Source of the DNA: Pseudomonadota bacterium
GTDB lineage: Bacteria; Pseudomonadota; Gammaproteobacteria; Burkholderiales; Rhodocyclaceae
Reading direction: 5' to 3'
Length of the DNA stretch: 39,805 nt
NCBI GenBank assembly: GCA_018241695.1
Contig: JAFEDH010000024.1
Span: 1-39,805 of the forward strand
Part shown: piece after piece, positions 39,580 to 39,805 of the stretch
Layout of the letters: the number at the start of each line of letters is the position of its first letter
Position numbering within the stretch: the stretch's first letter is position 1
The notes under the pieces: generated by a model
Told to the model about the DNA's origin: nothing
Databases searched by the model: none
The model's input: only the letters and a program-made list of their open reading frames with translations
Position numbers and translations under genes: made by a program

Positions 39580-39805
39580 ATGAACTATGACGGACTAACT
39601 AAGACATATTGGGATGAGCAGATTGCGCGGATAGAAAAACTCCGTCAAAAGATTGCTTCTCGACCAAAAGTAGGAAACGGCAACACTGTTCCAGACGACG
39701 ACGATCTTGCCATTGGGCAAGGCAGGCGTCTGTCAATGGCCGTTATGTTTATAGACATTTGTGGTTTTTCATCTAGAGAATTGGAAACTCTCGATGAGCA
39801 AGACC
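39580..39805 (+). CDS. Class III nucleotide cyclase, 3'-truncated by the window edge (Pycsar-like candidate)
   Basis: 75 residues are visible before the window ends. The N-terminal helix MNYDGLTKTYWDEQIARIEKLRQKI and an acidic linker lead into LSMAVMFIDICGFSSRE, the first strand and helix of a class III adenylate/guanylate cyclase domain; D59 in FID would bind the catalytic metal. GGGAG lies 6 nt before ATG 39580, 57 bp after hsdS. Only a short N-terminal region precedes the cyclase domain, with no transmembrane or receiver domain, as in Pycsar pyrimidine cyclases; an ordinary cAMP cyclase cannot be excluded. The defence-rich setting favours an antiphage signalling role, whose effector would be downstream outside the window. 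Confidence 0.65.
   Translation, partial: MNYDGLTKTYWDEQIARIEKLRQKIASRPKVGNGNTVPDDDDLAIGQGRRLSMAVMFIDICGFSSRELETLDEQD

Noticed and set aside
26268..39805. tRNA-Val as the attachment site of the accessory region
   Set aside because: No second copy of the tRNA 3' end was seen downstream and no integrase is present; the junction with accessory DNA is suggestive only.

Overview
The window is bacterial chromosome, roughly 60% GC, with gene families and gene orders typical of Betaproteobacteria (hfq-hflX-hflK-hflC-DUF2065-hisZ-purA; sigma factor-DUF3619-DUF3106-RDD beside ilvBHC-psd-pssA-leuA; DUF2069 next to yihY). The order level is a guess (Rhodocyclales or Nitrosomonadales-like). All functional calls rest on reading motifs by eye; no database search was possible.

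Positions 1-26,344 are conserved core. A 5'-truncated TetR regulator faces a long minus-strand operon (purA, hisZ, a DUF2065 protein, hflC, hflK, hflX, hfq), with a perfect bidirectional terminator between them. A TusA-like sulfur carrier gene diverges from hfq. A second minus-strand block holds valS, a small DUF2486-like gene, holC and pepA, and diverges from the LPS-export permease genes lptF-lptG. A translationally coupled minus-strand cluster follows (sigma factor, DUF3619, DUF3106, RDD), diverging from the branched-chain amino acid and phospholipid genes ilvB-ilvH-ilvC, psd, pssA, leuA. The core ends with a DUF2069 membrane protein, yihY, a 480-residue protein of unknown role and tRNA-Val(GAC).

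From the tRNA rightwards (about 26.35-39.8 kb) the window becomes an accessory, defence-rich mosaic. It contains a TacA/TacT-type toxin-antitoxin pair and an HTH protein inside two 23-bp direct repeats that resemble a tmRNA/tRNA 3' end. Next comes a decayed McrBC-like cassette: a HEPN-like fragment, an AAA+ ATPase lacking its Walker region, and a DUF2357-type protein. An orphan resolvase-neighbour HTH gene interrupts it. Further right are a small membrane protein whose MarR-type regulator is frameshifted, integrase-site-like tandem repeats without an integrase, an orphan PD-(D/E)XK-like protein, and an intact-looking type I restriction-modification operon (hsdR-hsdM-hsdS).

The right edge cuts a gene that starts 57 bp after hsdS and encodes the beginning of a class III nucleotide cyclase. 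In this setting it is a good candidate for a cyclic-nucleotide (Pycsar-like) antiphage system whose effector would lie outside the window. That gene, the eroded DUF2357/AAA/HEPN cassette and the repeat-bounded TA unit are the most interesting parts.
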